Source: an uncultured Lachnospiraceae bacterium
Lineage (GTDB): Bacteria; Bacillota; Clostridia; Lachnospirales; Lachnospiraceae
DNA length: 64,000 nt
Reading direction: 5' to 3'
Assembly (NCBI GenBank): GCA_948470755.1
Contig: CAOKPU010000001.1
Location: 1-64,000, forward strand
Part shown: in pieces, positions 1 to 7,939 of the stretch
How the letters are laid out: every line of letters begins with the position of its first letter
How positions within the stretch are numbered: position 1 is the stretch's first letter
The notes under the pieces: generated by a model
What the model saw: only the letters and a program-made list of their open reading frames with translations
Told to the model about the DNA's origin: nothing
Databases searched by the model: none
Program-made: the position numbers and the translations under genes

Positions 1-1
1 C

Positions 2-69
2 TGCCAGACGGGGCCGCCGGATGGGCCTTTTGACACCCGAATCCTATGATGCAAAGACCCTCCGGGAGG
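2..69. repeat. Dispersed intergenic repeat, family III, short copy
   Basis: Positions 2-38 are identical to 25247-25283 (the segment running from TGCCAGACGG to TTTTGACACCC). The second copy then carries a 9-bp hairpin (ATCATAGGA / TCCTATGAT). Here the left arm is missing and only TCCTATGAT remains. Both copies lie just downstream of a minus-strand regulator gene and finish in a CCTCC/GGAGG hairpin that could terminate that gene. The repeat begins at the window edge, so its outer limit is unknown. Confidence 0.7.
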
Positions 70-82
70 ATGCGTACATTTT

Positions 83-421
83 TTACTGCCGTTGTCCTTT
101 TACCAATCCCTGATACATCGTACCCCATTCAAACATAGAGCGAATAATCGGACGCATGGTATCGCCTAATTCACTCAGGGCATATTCGACGCGGACGGGT
201 ACTTCGGGATAGACGGTGCGGGAAATAATGCCGTCTTCTTCCATAGAGCGCAGATTATCCGTTAAGACGCGTTGGCTGATGCCGGGAATATCCCTTTGCA
301 GTTCGTTAAAACGCCACGGACGGTCTAACAGACGCTGGACAATAAATATCTTCCATTTATTCCCGATCAGCATAAGTGTTGTTGCAACAGGGCAGGCAGG
401 GAGTTCGTCTTTCGTTAACAT
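83..421 (-). CDS. HxlR-family transcriptional regulator
   Basis: This is a 112-residue winged-helix protein of the HxlR/MarR-like family, a cytoplasmic DNA-binding dimer often answering redox or aldehyde stress. The family pattern is clear: an N-terminal Cys-Pro (Cys10), the helix-turn-helix with WKIFIVQRLL and RFNELQRDIPGISQRVL, and the wing with VPVRVEYALSELG. An in-frame ATG lies nine codons upstream, but AGGAGG sits eight bases before the ATG at 421, so that start is chosen. The downstream neighbour is a family III repeat with a CCTCC/GGAGG hairpin. The target gene is not evident: the divergent side holds only a gene remnant. The family call is firm; the signal sensed is unknown. Confidence 0.9.
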   Translation of the reverse strand: MLTKDELPACPVATTLMLIGNKWKIFIVQRLLDRPWRFNELQRDIPGISQRVLTDNLRSMEEDGIISRTVYPEVPVRVEYALSELGDTMRPIIRSMFEWGTMYQGLVKGQRQ

Positions 422-570
422 AAAAGCACCTCCTAAAGTATATTGCATTTATTTTTGCACCAACTAAGAAAAAGTTCACTACATGATAAAATAGTGTGTA
501 CTTTTATTTTTAATGGTTGCAATTTATACTAAGTGTAGATCAAAGGGATCAGGAAATCAATACATAATTT

Positions 571-722
571 AAGCAAGCTTATGAGAATAAAGATATTATT
601 TGGAAGATGCTGCAGGCGCAAGGCTATTTCCCGGATGAAAACGGCAGTTTATCCGTGCCGGGTGGTGTGACGCTGAAGATGGCCATTCCGTCCGATCTTA
701 TTCCCTATTGTCCGAAATGCGG
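571..722 (+). pseudogene. Remnant of a SIR2-family (NAD-dependent deacetylase-like) gene
   Basis: The open frame from 571 reads KQAYENKDIIWKMLQAQGY and later SDLIPYCPKCG. This resembles the stretch leading to the first zinc Cys-x-x-Cys of SIR2-like proteins of Clostridia. A stop lies directly upstream (565-567). After Cys-Pro-Lys-Cys-Gly the frame runs into an intergenic repeat and stops at 775. Both the Rossmann N-terminus and the remainder are missing, so it is a roughly 50-codon remnant. The 3' break coincides with a 10-base match (GAAATGCGGC) between the gene and the repeat. The SIR2 assignment is from memory of the family and needs a search. Confidence 0.55.
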
Positions 723-772
723 CATTCTCCGCATTGATTTGAGATTCCGCGAAGCGGAATCATGGGGGTTAG
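713..772 (+). repeat. Family II repeat, 3' half
   Basis: This is identical to 32363-32421 from GAAATGCGGC onward. It keeps the right arm of hairpin 2, the whole of hairpin 3 (GATTCCGC-GAA-GCGGAATC, 743-761) and the tail ATGGGGGTTAG (762-772). The 5' half is absent, replaced by the SIR2 remnant. Confidence 0.8.
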
Positions 773-906
773 GTTGAAAAATCAGCTTGATAGCTGATTT
801 TATCAATCGGCTATTTGTGCCGGAGCATCACAAATAGCCCCGATGGCAGACGCAAATCTGATATTTGCGTCGCCCCGTCGCGTAAACGCTCCGGAATGGA
901 AATTAG
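771..906 (+). repeat. Family I repeat with predicted pseudoknot
   Basis: Three parts can be drawn. Hairpin 1 is AAAATCAGCT/AGCTGATTTT inside TTGA/TCAA (773-806). Hairpin 2 is GGCTATTTGTG (809-819) with CACAAATAGCC (829-839). Inner hairpin 3 is GACGCAAAT/ATTTGCGTC (849-871). The loop of hairpin 2 holds CCGGAGC (820-826), which is exactly complementary to GCTCCGG (888-894), giving a possible pseudoknot. The element closes with the tail ATGGAAATTAG (896-906). Bases 773-840 match 47156-47223 with at most one difference. No plus-strand gene follows here, so the tail serves no gene. Confidence 0.8.
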
Positions 907-965
907 TGTGTCCGAGAGAAATTGAGAGGCAGTCGATCTGTCTTGATAGGGATATTGGGGAAGCA

Positions 966-1232
966 TTAGAATTGCTTTAGTATATCGTGATGCCCGACAT
1001 CCACAAGGATAATCATCTTATCCCCTTCATAATACCAGATAATACGGATATCCATGTTGACGCTGCATTCAAAGAGATCAGAAGTTCCCTGAATGCGCTT
1101 TGTACGGAGAGAAGGATGGGAAGGATTTTCAGCTAAAAGCTGCAACTTGAGTTTGAGCTGATTCTTTTCCTGCGCAGTTAACTTTTTAAAATGTTTTTGG
1201 AAACGTGGTGTAAATGTAAACTCATATGCCAT
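966..1232 (-). CDS. Type II toxin, RelE/ParE superfamily (YafQ/mRNA-interferase-like)
   Basis: The 88-residue protein has the compact RelE fold pattern: an N-terminal strand (YEFTFTPRFQKHFKKL), a Lys-rich helix, then RTKRIQGTSDLFECSV, DIRIIWYY and a final strand ending VDVGHHDILKQF. Such proteins usually cut ribosome-bound mRNA and are held inactive by the partner. The start codon shares one base with the stop of the antitoxin gene (TAATG), so the two are translationally coupled. The C-terminal VGHHD(I) motif is common in the YafQ/RelE group. Activity is inferred from family and pairing only. Confidence 0.85.
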   Translation of the reverse strand: MAYEFTFTPRFQKHFKKLTAQEKNQLKLKLQLLAENPSHPSLRTKRIQGTSDLFECSVNMDIRIIWYYEGDKMIILVDVGHHDILKQF

Positions 1233-1492
1233 TATTCCGCCTCCAGTCTATCGAACAGGGCATCTACATTATCAAAGACAGGTTGTTCTCCGGATGCTAG
1301 TTTGGATTTTAATGCTCCAATTTCATCACGTAATTCATCCAGATATTTTTTTGGATAGGCAACTACAGGCATAATGCAGATCATGCCGTCTTTCTCGAAA
1401 ATGTCAAATGTATCACCTTCAGACAGCCCCAATTTGACAATAATCTCTCGAGGAATCGTAATTTGAGCTTTTGGACGTAATTCAGCTAACAT
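1232..1492 (-). CDS. Antitoxin, AbrB/SpoVT (MazE-like) DNA-binding family
   Basis: This 86-residue protein starts with the swapped-hairpin AbrB signature (LRPKAQITIPREIIVKLGLSEGD), followed by a charged helical tail that would wrap the toxin. It is the first gene of the pair and is preceded by AGGAGG seven bases from the ATG. The AbrB domain normally binds the promoter of its own operon, so autorepression is expected. AbrB antitoxins paired with RelE-fold toxins are a known mixed combination. Confidence 0.85.
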   Translation of the reverse strand: MLAELRPKAQITIPREIIVKLGLSEGDTFDIFEKDGMICIMPVVAYPKKYLDELRDEIGALKSKLASGEQPVFDNVDALFDRLEAE

Positions 1493-1620
1493 AGTAATAC
1501 CTCCTGATATAATTTAGGTGGGAAATTCGTACTTTCTTATTTTAGTATATTCAATTTCAGAGGTTTATGCAAGGAAATGTTTCAATAAGTTTATTCAAAG
1601 ATGGTGCGCAATAAACATAA

Positions 1621-1654
1621 CACCCCGGGGATTATTACACCCCGGGGATTATTA
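1621..1654. terminator. Perfect 17-bp tandem repeat forming a CCCCGGGG hairpin
   Basis: The 17-mer CACCCCGGGGATTATTA occurs twice in immediate tandem (1621-1637, 1638-1654). The second copy overlaps the stop codon of the DUF3021 gene. CCCCGGGG is self-complementary, so the two copies can pair around a nine-base loop at the 3' end of the minus-strand operon. There is no run of U, so a terminator role is only likely. Confidence 0.45.
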
Positions 1655-2143
1655 AATATCCTTTTTGGCAAATGACGGCCGGGAATCCGAATGCTGTTCC
1701 TGCAGTTTGGAGTTCATTTTTTCCACTTGTTTTTTTATGGAGGAATACCGGGAAAGCCATATGAATGAGTAAATGACGAAAAAAATCCCGAAGAAACAGC
1801 CGGCTCCTAATAGGTTGCACGGCATCCATTGCAGTAAATAGGCAATGGGGAAGGAAGCGAGGGAACATATGCACAGATGGATTAATGTCGTTTTCAGAAG
1901 GCTCCAGTCTTCCATTTCCCATATTACCGACGCCCCTCCCCATATTGCCCCATAAACCGACCCTAAAAGAGTCTGCAGGATCACTGCTTTTATTTCGCTG
2001 CCGCATTCGGCGATTAAATCGTGCGGCGCGGCAAAATATTCCCCATTCCCGTAAATCAATGAAAAAAGGATAGTTATTACCGTACAGATGGACAGCCCGA
2101 TGGGGGCGCCCATCAGACAACGTGCAAATATTTTCTTTTTCAT
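1652..2143 (-). CDS. DUF3021 integral membrane protein
   Basis: The 163-residue protein has four hydrophobic segments (about residues 8-30, 50-75, 82-106 and 108-130) and a charged cytoplasmic tail (SSIKKQVEKMNSKLQEQ), as in DUF3021 proteins. It starts 11 bases after the LytTR regulator stop and is co-transcribed with it. DUF3021 proteins commonly pair with a stand-alone LytTR regulator and are thought to act as its membrane partner or inhibitor; that role is inferred from context. A second reading frame overlaps most of it, but the membrane topology and spacing favour this one. Confidence 0.8.
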   Translation of the reverse strand: MKKKIFARCLMGAPIGLSICTVITILFSLIYGNGEYFAAPHDLIAECGSEIKAVILQTLLGSVYGAIWGGASVIWEMEDWSLLKTTLIHLCICSLASFPIAYLLQWMPCNLLGAGCFFGIFFVIYSFIWLSRYSSIKKQVEKMNSKLQEQHSDSRPSFAKKDI

Positions 2144-2154
2144 AGTTTGTCACC

Positions 2155-2595
2155 TCATATTCCTAATACTTGTTTGATTTTTCTGACATATCGCCTTGAA
2201 ACATAAGTAACTGAGCCATCCGACAAAGAAACGCAGATGGTGCCTGTAAAACTTAGATCAAAAGCCTTTACTTTTTTGAGATTGATAATCTCTGAATTGG
2301 ATATGCGGACAAATCGGCCGGGATCCAGTCTTTCTTCCAATTCATATAAGCGTAAACGGAGGGCATATTCCCCATCCGCCGTTGATGCAAAAACTTTTCC
2401 GGCAGCGGTATATACACGGAGGATGTCTGGCTGCTCAAGCACTTTTAATGTGCCGTTGCGAAATCCGGACAGGACCTGCGGGGATCCGTTGCCTATTTTT
2501 TTGATGAGTGAGTTGATCTCATCCGTTATTTTGTCGGCAATTATAACGACTTTTGGTTCTTTGCAAGCACCGTCGATTTTGATTTCTATTTGCAT
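2155..2595 (-). CDS. LytTR-domain transcriptional regulator
   Basis: The protein has 146 residues. The C-terminal half (about 55-146) is a LytTR DNA-binding domain, with LRLRLYELEERL, FVRISNSEIINLKKVKAF and GSVTYVSRRYVRKIKQVL. There is no receiver domain, so it is the short stand-alone type that partners DUF3021 proteins. GGAGG lies 12 bases before the ATG. The gene heads a two-gene minus-strand operon with the DUF3021 gene. Autoregulation is usual in this arrangement but no operator was identified. Confidence 0.88.
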   Translation of the reverse strand: MQIEIKIDGACKEPKVVIIADKITDEINSLIKKIGNGSPQVLSGFRNGTLKVLEQPDILRVYTAAGKVFASTADGEYALRLRLYELEERLDPGRFVRISNSEIINLKKVKAFDLSFTGTICVSLSDGSVTYVSRRYVRKIKQVLGI

Positions 2596-2818
2596 CCGAT
2601 TCTGTCGCCTCCTTTCTACGGCTTAAATATAGTATAAGGAAAACGGAAATAAAATTCCTCTGTTTTTTGATAAATGGTTGTTTTTAAAAGATGTGTGGAT
2701 AAAATACTGTCTTTTATGTTCCTATTCCCACAGACGGCGGGAAAAATAACCGTGAGGCATAAATGGACAAAACGAGCCGGAAAATAGTACCAATGTACTA
2801 GTTTTTTCCCGCTATTCG

Positions 2819-2846
2819 TTGACTTCATTGGAGAATGGTGTATAAT
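2819..2846 (+). promoter_or_regulatory. Promoter of the chemoreceptor gene
   Basis: TTGACT (2819-2824), a 16-base spacer and TATAAT (2841-2846) lie about 50 bases before the start codon. This is a housekeeping-type promoter. The rest of the 2596-2898 gap shows no gene. Confidence 0.7.
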
Positions 2847-2898
2847 TAAAATATTACTACATAAACAAAGATGAGCAAATTATGAAGGGCGGGGTTGC

Positions 2899-4719
2899 AT
2901 GGAAGAGAATAGGAGAATCAGGGCGCAAGGGACAAAAGGATTTCGTAGTTTGACAGCTATGCTGATTTTATTGATTTGTATTATGGTTTCCATTCCGACA
3001 ATCGGATTGGCATGTTTAGGAGTTTATTATCTGAAACAGTCGATGAATGAGTCGATAGAATCATATGAAGAGTCTATGACGGACGGATATTCGATGGAGA
3101 TCAAATCCCAGGTGCAAGGGGCGTTGTCGGTGATACAAAGTTATTACGACAGGAGCCAGGCAGGGGAATTGACGGAAGAAGAGGCGCAGAAAATGGCGGC
3201 GGATGCAGTCCGTGCGATGCGCTACCGGGATGACGCATCGGGGTATATCTGGATAGACGGAGCGGACTATGTATTAGTGATGCATCCGATCCTGACGGAA
3301 CAAGAGGGGACTAACAGATACGACCTGACAGACCAGAATGGCGTGAAAGTGACGCAAAGCGTGGTGGCTTCTGCGAAAGCCGGGGGAGGTTATAACGAAT
3401 TTTATTTTACGAAATCCGACGGAGTGACGGTTGCGCCTAAAATAGCTTATGCGGAAATGTTTGAGCCATGGGGGTGGGCGGTTGCTACCGGAAATTATGT
3501 AGATGAAATGAATGAGAAGATTGACGGCAGGAAAGAACGCATTCAGGATGAATTTTCCGACATGCTTATGATTTACGGCATTGCGGCGACGGTGATGCTC
3601 GTTGCGGCATTGGCGATATCGGCTATGAGCGGGATAAAGATTACAAAAGGCATCAAACTGGTGGAAGGGAATCTCCGTCAGGCGGCGATGGGGGATTTAA
3701 GTTTTGCGGTAAGCCCTGCCTTGCTAAGGCGGGCGGATGAGATCGGGGAGATGGCCCGTTCGCTGGAAAATGTCCGGCAGTCATTGGCAAGTATGTTGGG
3801 CAGTATGATCCATACAGGGGAAAGTTTGAATCAGAGCAGCGAGAAATTCAGCGGAAAGTTTGAATATATTTCTGAAAGCATCCGGAATACGAACCAGGCT
3901 ATCGAGGATCTGGCGCAAGGGGCGACAAATCAGGCGAATGAGACTGAGGTAGTGAATGAAAAGATCGTAGAGTTGGGCGGCGTCATTGAGGTAGAGAAAA
4001 ATGGGGTCAACAAATTGGAGGAAGCAGTATCGGCGATGATAAAACATTCGTCGGGAGCTTCCAAAAGCATCAAAGAACTGGATCAGATTACTAAGGTGAC
4101 AATTGAAGCCATTGAAATGGTATCGGAGCAGACGAATAAGAATAACGATTCTGCCGCAAATATCAATAAAGCGATAGAAATTATCAAGGGCTTGGCAAAT
4201 CAGACCAATCTGTTGTCGTTGAATGCCAGTATAGAAGCGGCCAGGGCCGGGGAAGCGGGCAAAGGGTTTGCGGTAGTAGCGGAAGAGATCAGGAACCTTT
4301 CGGAGGAATCATCAGGAAATGCCAAGGAAATCGAGGGAATCGTAAAAGAGCTGATCCACAATGTAGAGATTTCCGTCAGCAAGATGCAGGAAGTAACAGG
4401 CAACGTGCAAAAACAGCAGAAATGTCTGGATGAAACCAGAACGGCATTCAACAGCCTATCCCAGGAAGTGTCGTTGGTAGAAGAAGTGACAAAGGAAATT
4501 GGAGGGCAGACGGAAATCCTGGGTTCGTTAAAGCAGATTGTTACAGATTCCGTCAACAGTCTGGCCAGCGTAGTGCAGGAAAATGCGGCGTCTACGGAGG
4601 AAACCAGCGCCAGCATGTCCCTTCTCTCCCAGACTATCGGGGAGTGTACGGAAGATACGCAAGGGCTGGTGGAATTGAGCCGTCGGCAGAACGAGGAGGC
4701 AAGTAAATTCCGGCTGTAA
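2899..4719 (+). CDS. Methyl-accepting chemotaxis protein with single Cache domain
   Basis: This 606-residue membrane receptor feeds the CheA/CheW pathway. Order of parts: cytoplasmic N-terminus, TM1 (about 20-42), extracellular Cache domain (about 45-210, with [18 protein letters not shown] and [14 protein letters not shown] typical of sCache_2), TM2 (about 220-242), HAMP, then a long coiled-coil signalling domain. The conserved hairpin tip is recognisable around 450-470 ([18 protein letters not shown]). sCache_2 domains often bind small organic acids, but the ligand is not predictable here. No other chemotaxis gene is in the window, so this is an orphan receptor. It has its own promoter and terminator, so it is monocistronic. 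Confidence 0.93.
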   Translation: MEENRRIRAQGTKGFRSLTAMLILLICIMVSIPTIGLACLGVYYLKQSMNESIESYEESMTDGYSMEIKSQVQGALSVIQSYYDRSQAGELTEEEAQKMAADAVRAMRYRDDASGYIWIDGADYVLVMHPILTEQEGTNRYDLTDQNGVKVTQSVVASAKAGGGYNEFYFTKSDGVTVAPKIAYAEMFEPWGWAVATGNYVDEMNEKIDGRKERIQDEFSDMLMIYGIAATVMLVAALAISAMSGIKITKGIKLVEGNLRQAAMGDLSFAVSPALLRRADEIGEMARSLENVRQSLASMLGSMIHTGESLNQSSEKFSGKFEYISESIRNTNQAIEDLAQGATNQANETEVVNEKIVELGGVIEVEKNGVNKLEEAVSAMIKHSSGASKSIKELDQITKVTIEAIEMVSEQTNKNNDSAANINKAIEIIKGLANQTNLLSLNASIEAARAGEAGKGFAVVAEEIRNLSEESSGNAKEIEGIVKELIHNVEISVSKMQEVTGNVQKQQKCLDETRTAFNSLSQEVSLVEEVTKEIGGQTEILGSLKQIVTDSVNSLASVVQENAASTEETSASMSLLSQTIGECTEDTQGLVELSRRQNEEASKFRL

Positions 4720-4749
4720 AAACTATGAAATTTTTTAGAATTATTAGGC

Positions 4750-4782
4750 GCTGTCAGCCGATTGGCTGACAGCGTGTTTTGC
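4750..4782 (+). terminator. Terminator of the chemoreceptor gene
   Basis: GCTGTCAGCC (4751-4760) pairs perfectly with GGCTGACAGC (4765-4774) over a four-base loop and is followed by GTGTTTTG. A second hairpin (GTGCATC/GATGCAC, about 4795-4813) with a T5 run follows and may back it up. Confidence 0.8.
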
Positions 4783-4896
4783 TTCATGGGATTTGTGCAT
4801 CAAAAGGATGCACACTTTTTATTGGTAATATTGTTTAAAAATGATGTTTTGGATTTGGTGATTGTTCTGAAATAGAACGGATAGGGGAAAACGGGA

Positions 4897-4925
4897 TTGA
4901 CGCATGTTGGAAAGAAGGGTATAAT
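4897..4925 (+). promoter_or_regulatory. Promoter of the LacI-family regulator
   Basis: TTGACG (4897-4902), a 17-base spacer and TATAAT (4920-4925). The operator-like palindrome at 4937 lies just downstream, at the expected transcription start, which suggests autorepression. Confidence 0.7.
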
Positions 4926-4936
4926 TTGCTTCAAGA

Positions 4937-4950
4937 GGAAAACCCTTTCC
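4937..4950. promoter_or_regulatory. LacI-family operator (O1)
   Basis: GGAAAACCCTTTCC matches the palindromes at 6124 (GGAAAACGTTTACC) and 6242 (GGAAAATGTTTTCC). Three sites with the same outer half-sites around one LacI gene suggest its own operators. Confidence 0.55.
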
Positions 4951-4981
4951 CAAATAATTCTGAATGAAAGGCGCGATAAAG

Positions 4982-6001
4982 ATGGCAGTTACAATTGAGG
5001 ATATTGCCAAAGAAGCAGGGGTATCGATTTCAACCGTATCAAGGGTTATGAATGGCACAAAGCCGGTAAGTGAGGAATTAAGGGATCGTGTGTATGAGGT
5101 TATTAAAAAAAATAAGTTTAAACCCAATACGTTGGCCAGAGGGCTTGTCACCAAGAAGACAAACATGATTGGGGTAATTGTTTCAGATATTTCCAATGTA
5201 GTTTTTGGGGCTATGACAAAAGGCATCAACAGTGTCTGCGAAAGCAAAGGATATACGATTATGATTTGCGAATCCGGAGGCGAGCTGGAACGGGAGCTGA
5301 AGTTGTTAGAGTTAATGGAGGATAAACAGATTGACGGAGTGCTGTTTGCGGGGATTGATGTAAACCGTGTGTTGGTGGATTCGATCCTGAAGAGGAATTA
5401 TCCGACGGTGCTGGTGACTCAGGAAGCTTCCATCGGCGATGGCATTGTGGATACTGTAGTGCATAATAACACAAAAGCCATGTCGGATGCGGTTCAGTTC
5501 CTTTTGGATAACGGGCATCGCAGGATTGCTTATCTGGGCGGGCCGAAACACGACTTTTCCTCAGGGAAGAAACGGCTGCAGGGTTATAAAGAAACGCTGC
5601 TTAAGGCCGGGATTGAGCCGTTGGATTCTTATATCGAACAAGTGGAGTTTTCTTTCCGCGCCGGATATGAAGGTATGAAAAAGATATATGAAGAAAACAG
5701 CATCCTTCCTACGGCGGTAGTAGCGGGGAGCGATGTAATTGCAGTTGCGGCAATACAGTTTTTAAGGAACGTACATATAGATGTTCCCAATGATATCTCC
5801 ATTATGGGATTTGATGATTCGGATTTTTCTACTTATTTCCAGCCGGAGTTATCTACGGTAAGGATCTCCTATTACCATGAGGGGGAGATGGCGGCACAGG
5901 AACTGATACGCTGGATAGAAGGGGAGACTACGGAGGTAAAGACACATTATGTACCTCATAAAATCATCCGTCGAAGCACAATTAAAGCATTCAATCAATA
6001 A
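4982..6001 (+). CDS. LacI-family transcriptional regulator
   Basis: The protein has 339 residues. The N-terminal helix-turn-helix and hinge are exact to family (MAVTIEDIAKEAGVS, STVSRVMNGTKPVSEELR, KPNTLARGLVTKKT), followed by a periplasmic-binding-like sugar domain (about 60-335). The ATG at 4982 is preferred over one six codons upstream because it gives the standard N-terminus. It precedes a sugar ABC transporter with an aldo/keto reductase and a dehydrogenase, with shared palindromes on both sides, so it most likely represses that operon and itself. The inducer sugar is unknown. Confidence 0.93.
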   Translation: MAVTIEDIAKEAGVSISTVSRVMNGTKPVSEELRDRVYEVIKKNKFKPNTLARGLVTKKTNMIGVIVSDISNVVFGAMTKGINSVCESKGYTIMICESGGELERELKLLELMEDKQIDGVLFAGIDVNRVLVDSILKRNYPTVLVTQEASIGDGIVDTVVHNNTKAMSDAVQFLLDNGHRRIAYLGGPKHDFSSGKKRLQGYKETLLKAGIEPLDSYIEQVEFSFRAGYEGMKKIYEENSILPTAVVAGSDVIAVAAIQFLRNVHIDVPNDISIMGFDDSDFSTYFQPELSTVRISYYHEGEMAAQELIRWIEGETTEVKTHYVPHKIIRRSTIKAFNQ

Positions 6002-6020
6002 TCAAGATATAGATAGAGGA

Positions 6021-6113
6021 AGGCTGCGCCAGGAAAAGCTGCCGGCGCAGATGGATCAAGGCATTTGGAAAGGAAATAGTTAGCGGGGGATGTTCTGGCG
6101 CGGCTATTTTTTT
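6021..6113 (+). terminator. Terminator after the LacI gene, with alternative pairing
   Basis: GGCTGCGCCAG (6022-6032) can pair with CTGGCGCGGC (6095-6104), followed by a run of T. A shorter competing hairpin is CTGCGCC (6024-6030) with GGCGCAG (6044-6050). The two are mutually exclusive. The long-range stem has the U tract and is the likely terminator. Confidence 0.5.
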
Positions 6114-6123
6114 ACACCCGATA

Positions 6124-6137
6124 GGAAAACGTTTACC
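6124..6137. promoter_or_regulatory. LacI-family operator (O2), also cre-like
   Basis: GGAAAACGTTTACC is near-palindromic and shares its outer half-sites with 4937 and 6242. It also fits most of the CcpA cre consensus, so catabolite control is an alternative. Confidence 0.5.
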
Positions 6138-6241
6138 TAAAAAATAATGGGAAAAATAAACATATAAAATGAAAATAATTAGGAAAAAATATCATATTTA
6201 TGAAAAAATGGGAAACAAATAGAAGGGAATAAAAAATAAAA

Positions 6242-6255
6242 GGAAAATGTTTTCC
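6242..6255. promoter_or_regulatory. LacI-family operator (O3)
   Basis: GGAAAATGTTTTCC is a palindrome with six-base arms, 200 bases before the binding-protein gene. With O2 at 118 bp it could support looping. No convincing -35/-10 pair was seen in the very AT-rich surroundings. Confidence 0.5.
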
Positions 6256-6442
6256 CAAATGGATTCAATGTGACTTGATACGAACTCAATATGTAAAAAG
6301 GAAGTTTTGGAATGCAGGTTAGATGTATTTGGGTATCCTATGTGAAGGGGAAGGAAATCCGCGCACAGGCAGCGGAGTGGATTGAGGCGGTATACGAAAT
6401 GTATAATGCATAAAATTTTATTCACAAGGAGGAAAAAGAAAC

Positions 6443-7822
6443 ATGAAAAAGAAAATGTGGAAAAGAGTAGCAGCTCTTGCGGCGGCATCCATTATGACAT
6501 TGTCATTGGCAGGATGCGGAAGCGGCTCTGATGCAGGGACGTCGGGCGATGCCGGAAATGCGGAGAACACGGAGAGCGCAGCCGGAGCGGAAAACGTGGA
6601 AAATCCTGCGGAAGATACGGAAGTTGTCCAGGCGGACGGAGGGGAAAAGATTATTTTGAAGTTTTCTTTTGACCAGGGAGTAGGCGAACCTACACAAAAG
6701 ATCGTGGATAAATTCAATGCCAGCCAGGATAAAATCCAGGTAGAGACGGTTATCCTTCCCCAGGATGCTAACACGGTGCATGATGATTTTGTAAACAAGT
6801 TGGCTTCCGGCGATACAAGCGTGGATATTATGGGGCTTGATGTGGTGTATGTTGCAGAATTTGCATCCGCAGGATGGCTTGCGGATTTAAGCGGTTATCT
6901 TGGTTCCGATATTACGGATCAGATGCTTGCGGGGACAGTGGAAGCGGCTACTTATGACGGAAAGCTGGTGGCGGCTCCATGGTTTACCAATTCCAGCGTT
7001 ATGTTCTACAGACAGGACGTATTGGAAGAATTGAATGAAGAAGTGCCGACTACATGGGAAGGATGGATGGCCTTAGCGGACAAGGCGGTAGGCGTAAATG
7101 GAATAGAATACGGCGCGGATTTCCAGGCGGCACAGTCGGAAGCGCTGGTAACGAACTGGGTGGAATATGTATGGAGCAATGGCGGGGATATCCTGGATGA
7201 AAATGGAATGCCGGTGATCAATTCCGAACAAAACGTAGAAGCTACCGAGATTATGAAAAAACTGGTGGATGAGTATGCGCCGGAAGGGGTGACCACTTAT
7301 ACGGAAACAGAGAGCGAGCAAGTATTTAAAGAAGGAAAATGCCTGTTCATTCGTGACTGGTCCGGGTTCTGGACAAGCGGCCAAGGGGATGATTCTAAAG
7401 TAACCGGCAAGATTGCGGCAACGAAACTTCCGGTTGGCCCCAGCGGTACGGAATCCCATACTTGCCTTGGCGGGCTTGACCTGGTAGTAAACAATAATAT
7501 TGACGATACGCAAAAAGAAGCGGCAGGCGAGTTTATCAAATTTATGACAAGCGAAGAGACACAGAAGGAGATGACATTGATTTCCTCTCAGCCTCCTGTA
7601 ATTAAGGCCGTATATTCGGATGCGGAGATCCTGGAAGCCATCCCGTTCTATTCTGATTTCTTCGGCATTATTGAAGGCGGAAAATCAAGACCCAAGTCTC
7701 CTCGGTACGCAAAAGTTTCCGATGCGATCCAGAGAAATATCCACCAGGCTATGACGGGGGAAATGGAAGTAAAAGCTGCATTGGATGCCCTTCAGGCGGA
7801 AGTGGAAGAATTAAGCAAATAA
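6443..7822 (+). CDS. Sugar ABC transporter substrate-binding lipoprotein
   Basis: The protein has 459 residues and a lipoprotein signal peptide (Lys-rich start, hydrophobic core, lipobox SLAGC with Cys at about 28). An acidic low-complexity linker (to about 65) is followed by a family 1 extracellular solute-binding domain (MalE/UgpB type), recognised by KFNASQDKIQVE, DIMGLDVVYVAEFA and FIKFMTSEETQKEMT. It is anchored on the outer face of the membrane and delivers sugar to the two downstream permeases. AAGGAGG lies eight bases before the start. A stem-loop after the stop probably lowers transcription of the permeases relative to this protein. The substrate is likely an oligosaccharide or glycoside, not further defined. 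Confidence 0.92.
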   Translation: MKKKMWKRVAALAAASIMTLSLAGCGSGSDAGTSGDAGNAENTESAAGAENVENPAEDTEVVQADGGEKIILKFSFDQGVGEPTQKIVDKFNASQDKIQVETVILPQDANTVHDDFVNKLASGDTSVDIMGLDVVYVAEFASAGWLADLSGYLGSDITDQMLAGTVEAATYDGKLVAAPWFTNSSVMFYRQDVLEELNEEVPTTWEGWMALADKAVGVNGIEYGADFQAAQSEALVTNWVEYVWSNGGDILDENGMPVINSEQNVEATEIMKKLVDEYAPEGVTTYTETESEQVFKEGKCLFIRDWSGFWTSGQGDDSKVTGKIAATKLPVGPSGTESHTCLGGLDLVVNNNIDDTQKEAAGEFIKFMTSEETQKEMTLISSQPPVIKAVYSDAEILEAIPFYSDFFGIIEGGKSRPKSPRYAKVSDAIQRNIHQAMTGEMEVKAALDALQAEVEELSK

Positions 7823-7839
7823 AAGGGTATAAGCAGTTT

Positions 7840-7872
7840 GGGGTGTACGCCGGTGGCTGCACCCCATTTTTG
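7840..7872 (+). terminator. Intra-operon attenuating terminator
   Basis: GGGGTG (7840-7845) pairs with CACCCC (7860-7865), with an inner GCC/GGC, followed by ATTTTTG. Its position between binding protein and permeases fits the usual way of making more binding protein. Confidence 0.65.
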
Positions 7873-7939
7873 TATCATAAGGAAAACCTCCGGGTATACC
7901 GGATCCGGTAACTGAATAAAGAGAATGGAGGGAATGATA

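Noticed and set aside
713..906. Hairpin repeats as CRISPR array
   Set aside because: No regularly spaced identical repeats with unique spacers; units are inverted-repeat modules of varied sequence.
1635..2153. 172-codon ORF overlapping the DUF3021 gene
   Set aside because: No recognisable domain; the other frame has the membrane topology, ribosome spacing and LytTR partner.
4200..4787. Antisense 195-codon ORF under the chemoreceptor
   Set aside because: A shadow of the coiled-coil coding strand with no ribosome site or homology.
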